A DNA stretch of 64,000 nucleotides from Vibrio palustris (GTDB lineage Bacteria; Pseudomonadota; Gammaproteobacteria; Enterobacterales; Vibrionaceae), in the NCBI RefSeq assembly GCF_024346995.1, contig NZ_AP024887.1:124001-188000 (forward strand). Direction: 5' to 3'. The stretch's first letter is position 1; each line of letters begins with the position of its first letter. A program made the translations under genes and the position numbers. The notes beneath the pieces are model-generated. The model did not search any database and was not told the origin of the DNA. It was given only the letters and a program-made list of their open reading frames with translations. Shown here piece by piece: positions 64,000 through 64,000 of this stretch.

Positions 64000-64000
64000 T

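Noticed and set aside
1..64000. CRISPR arrays, tRNA/rRNA genes, insertion sequences or integrase genes
   Set aside because: No regularly spaced repeats, no RNA-gene motifs and no transposase- or integrase-like frames were seen, despite the mosaic composition.
63846..64000. Plus-strand frame open to the right window edge
   Set aside because: Its peptide is hydrophobic and irregular, and the minus frame fits the direction and spacing of the neighbouring cluster better; not certain.

Overview
This window looks like a chromosomal segment of a member of the Vibrionaceae (Gammaproteobacteria). The gene content and order match the Vibrio lipopolysaccharide/capsule region: mutM, coaD, waaE-type and heptosyltransferase genes, kdkA (Kdo kinase) with waaA, waaL, waaF, a late lipid A acyltransferase, ugd, hldD, then a large surface-polysaccharide locus. 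Family assignments come from reading motifs; no database search was possible.

Layout. (1) 1-13400: lipid A/core genes. These are the 3' end of mutM, a capsule-type glycosyltransferase, coaD, three core glycosyltransferases, kdkA, waaA, a PIG-L deacetylase overlapping waaA, a GT4, the O-antigen ligase, waaF and an LpxM/LpxN-type acyltransferase. (2) 13764-15939: ugd and hldD on the minus strand. hldD is the usual left border of Vibrio O-antigen/capsule loci. (3) 16128-30955: a long plus-strand operon starting with an exact ops (RfaH) element. It holds rmlBADC, a wzm/wzt ABC exporter with a Wzt C-terminal extension, a methyltransferase fused to a kinase-like domain (WbdD-like), a two-domain glycosyltransferase, an FdtB aminotransferase, an FdtD-like fused acetyltransferase/ketoisomerase and a Gtr-type trio (GtrB-like, GtrA-like, membrane GT). 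(4) 30942-35264: a GT2 and a WbpM-type dehydratase on minus, and a 4-reductase plus initiating sugar transferase on plus, which fits a QuiNAc- or FucNAc-type primer set. (5) 35391-39555: the gfcABCD/yjbEFGH-type exopolysaccharide operon on minus. (6) 39701-51732: a second plus-strand operon with a good promoter, a second exact ops element, wza-wzb-wzc, a murA-like/murB-like pair, wzx, an acetyltransferase, three GT2s and a wzy. (7) 52233-55787: UDP-glucuronate 4-epimerase, wecA (minus) and galU. (8) 56052-63999: an aaeXAB-type efflux operon, then a minus-strand envelope cluster with two lipoproteins, a lytic transglycosylase and two small or unknown proteins.

How it fits together. The window carries two export routes side by side: an ABC-transporter O-polysaccharide that could be capped by methyl/phosphate groups and decorated in the periplasm, and a Wzx/Wzy/Wza capsule. 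Both start with ops and so are probably controlled by RfaH. RmlA/RmlB can feed both dTDP-rhamnose and dTDP-Fuc3NAc; Ugd plus the epimerase give UDP-GlcA and UDP-GalA; the MurA/MurB paralogues would give UDP-MurNAc as a capsule sugar. The stretches about 19.6-31 kb and 43.9-51.7 kb are clearly more A/T-rich than their flanks, as expected of exchanged polysaccharide cassettes.

The most interesting observations are the muramic-acid precursor pair inside the capsule operon, the WbdD-like cap module beside a long Wzt, the Fuc3NAc/Gtr side-branch module, the paired ops elements, and the co-directional lipoprotein/transglycosylase cluster at the right end.
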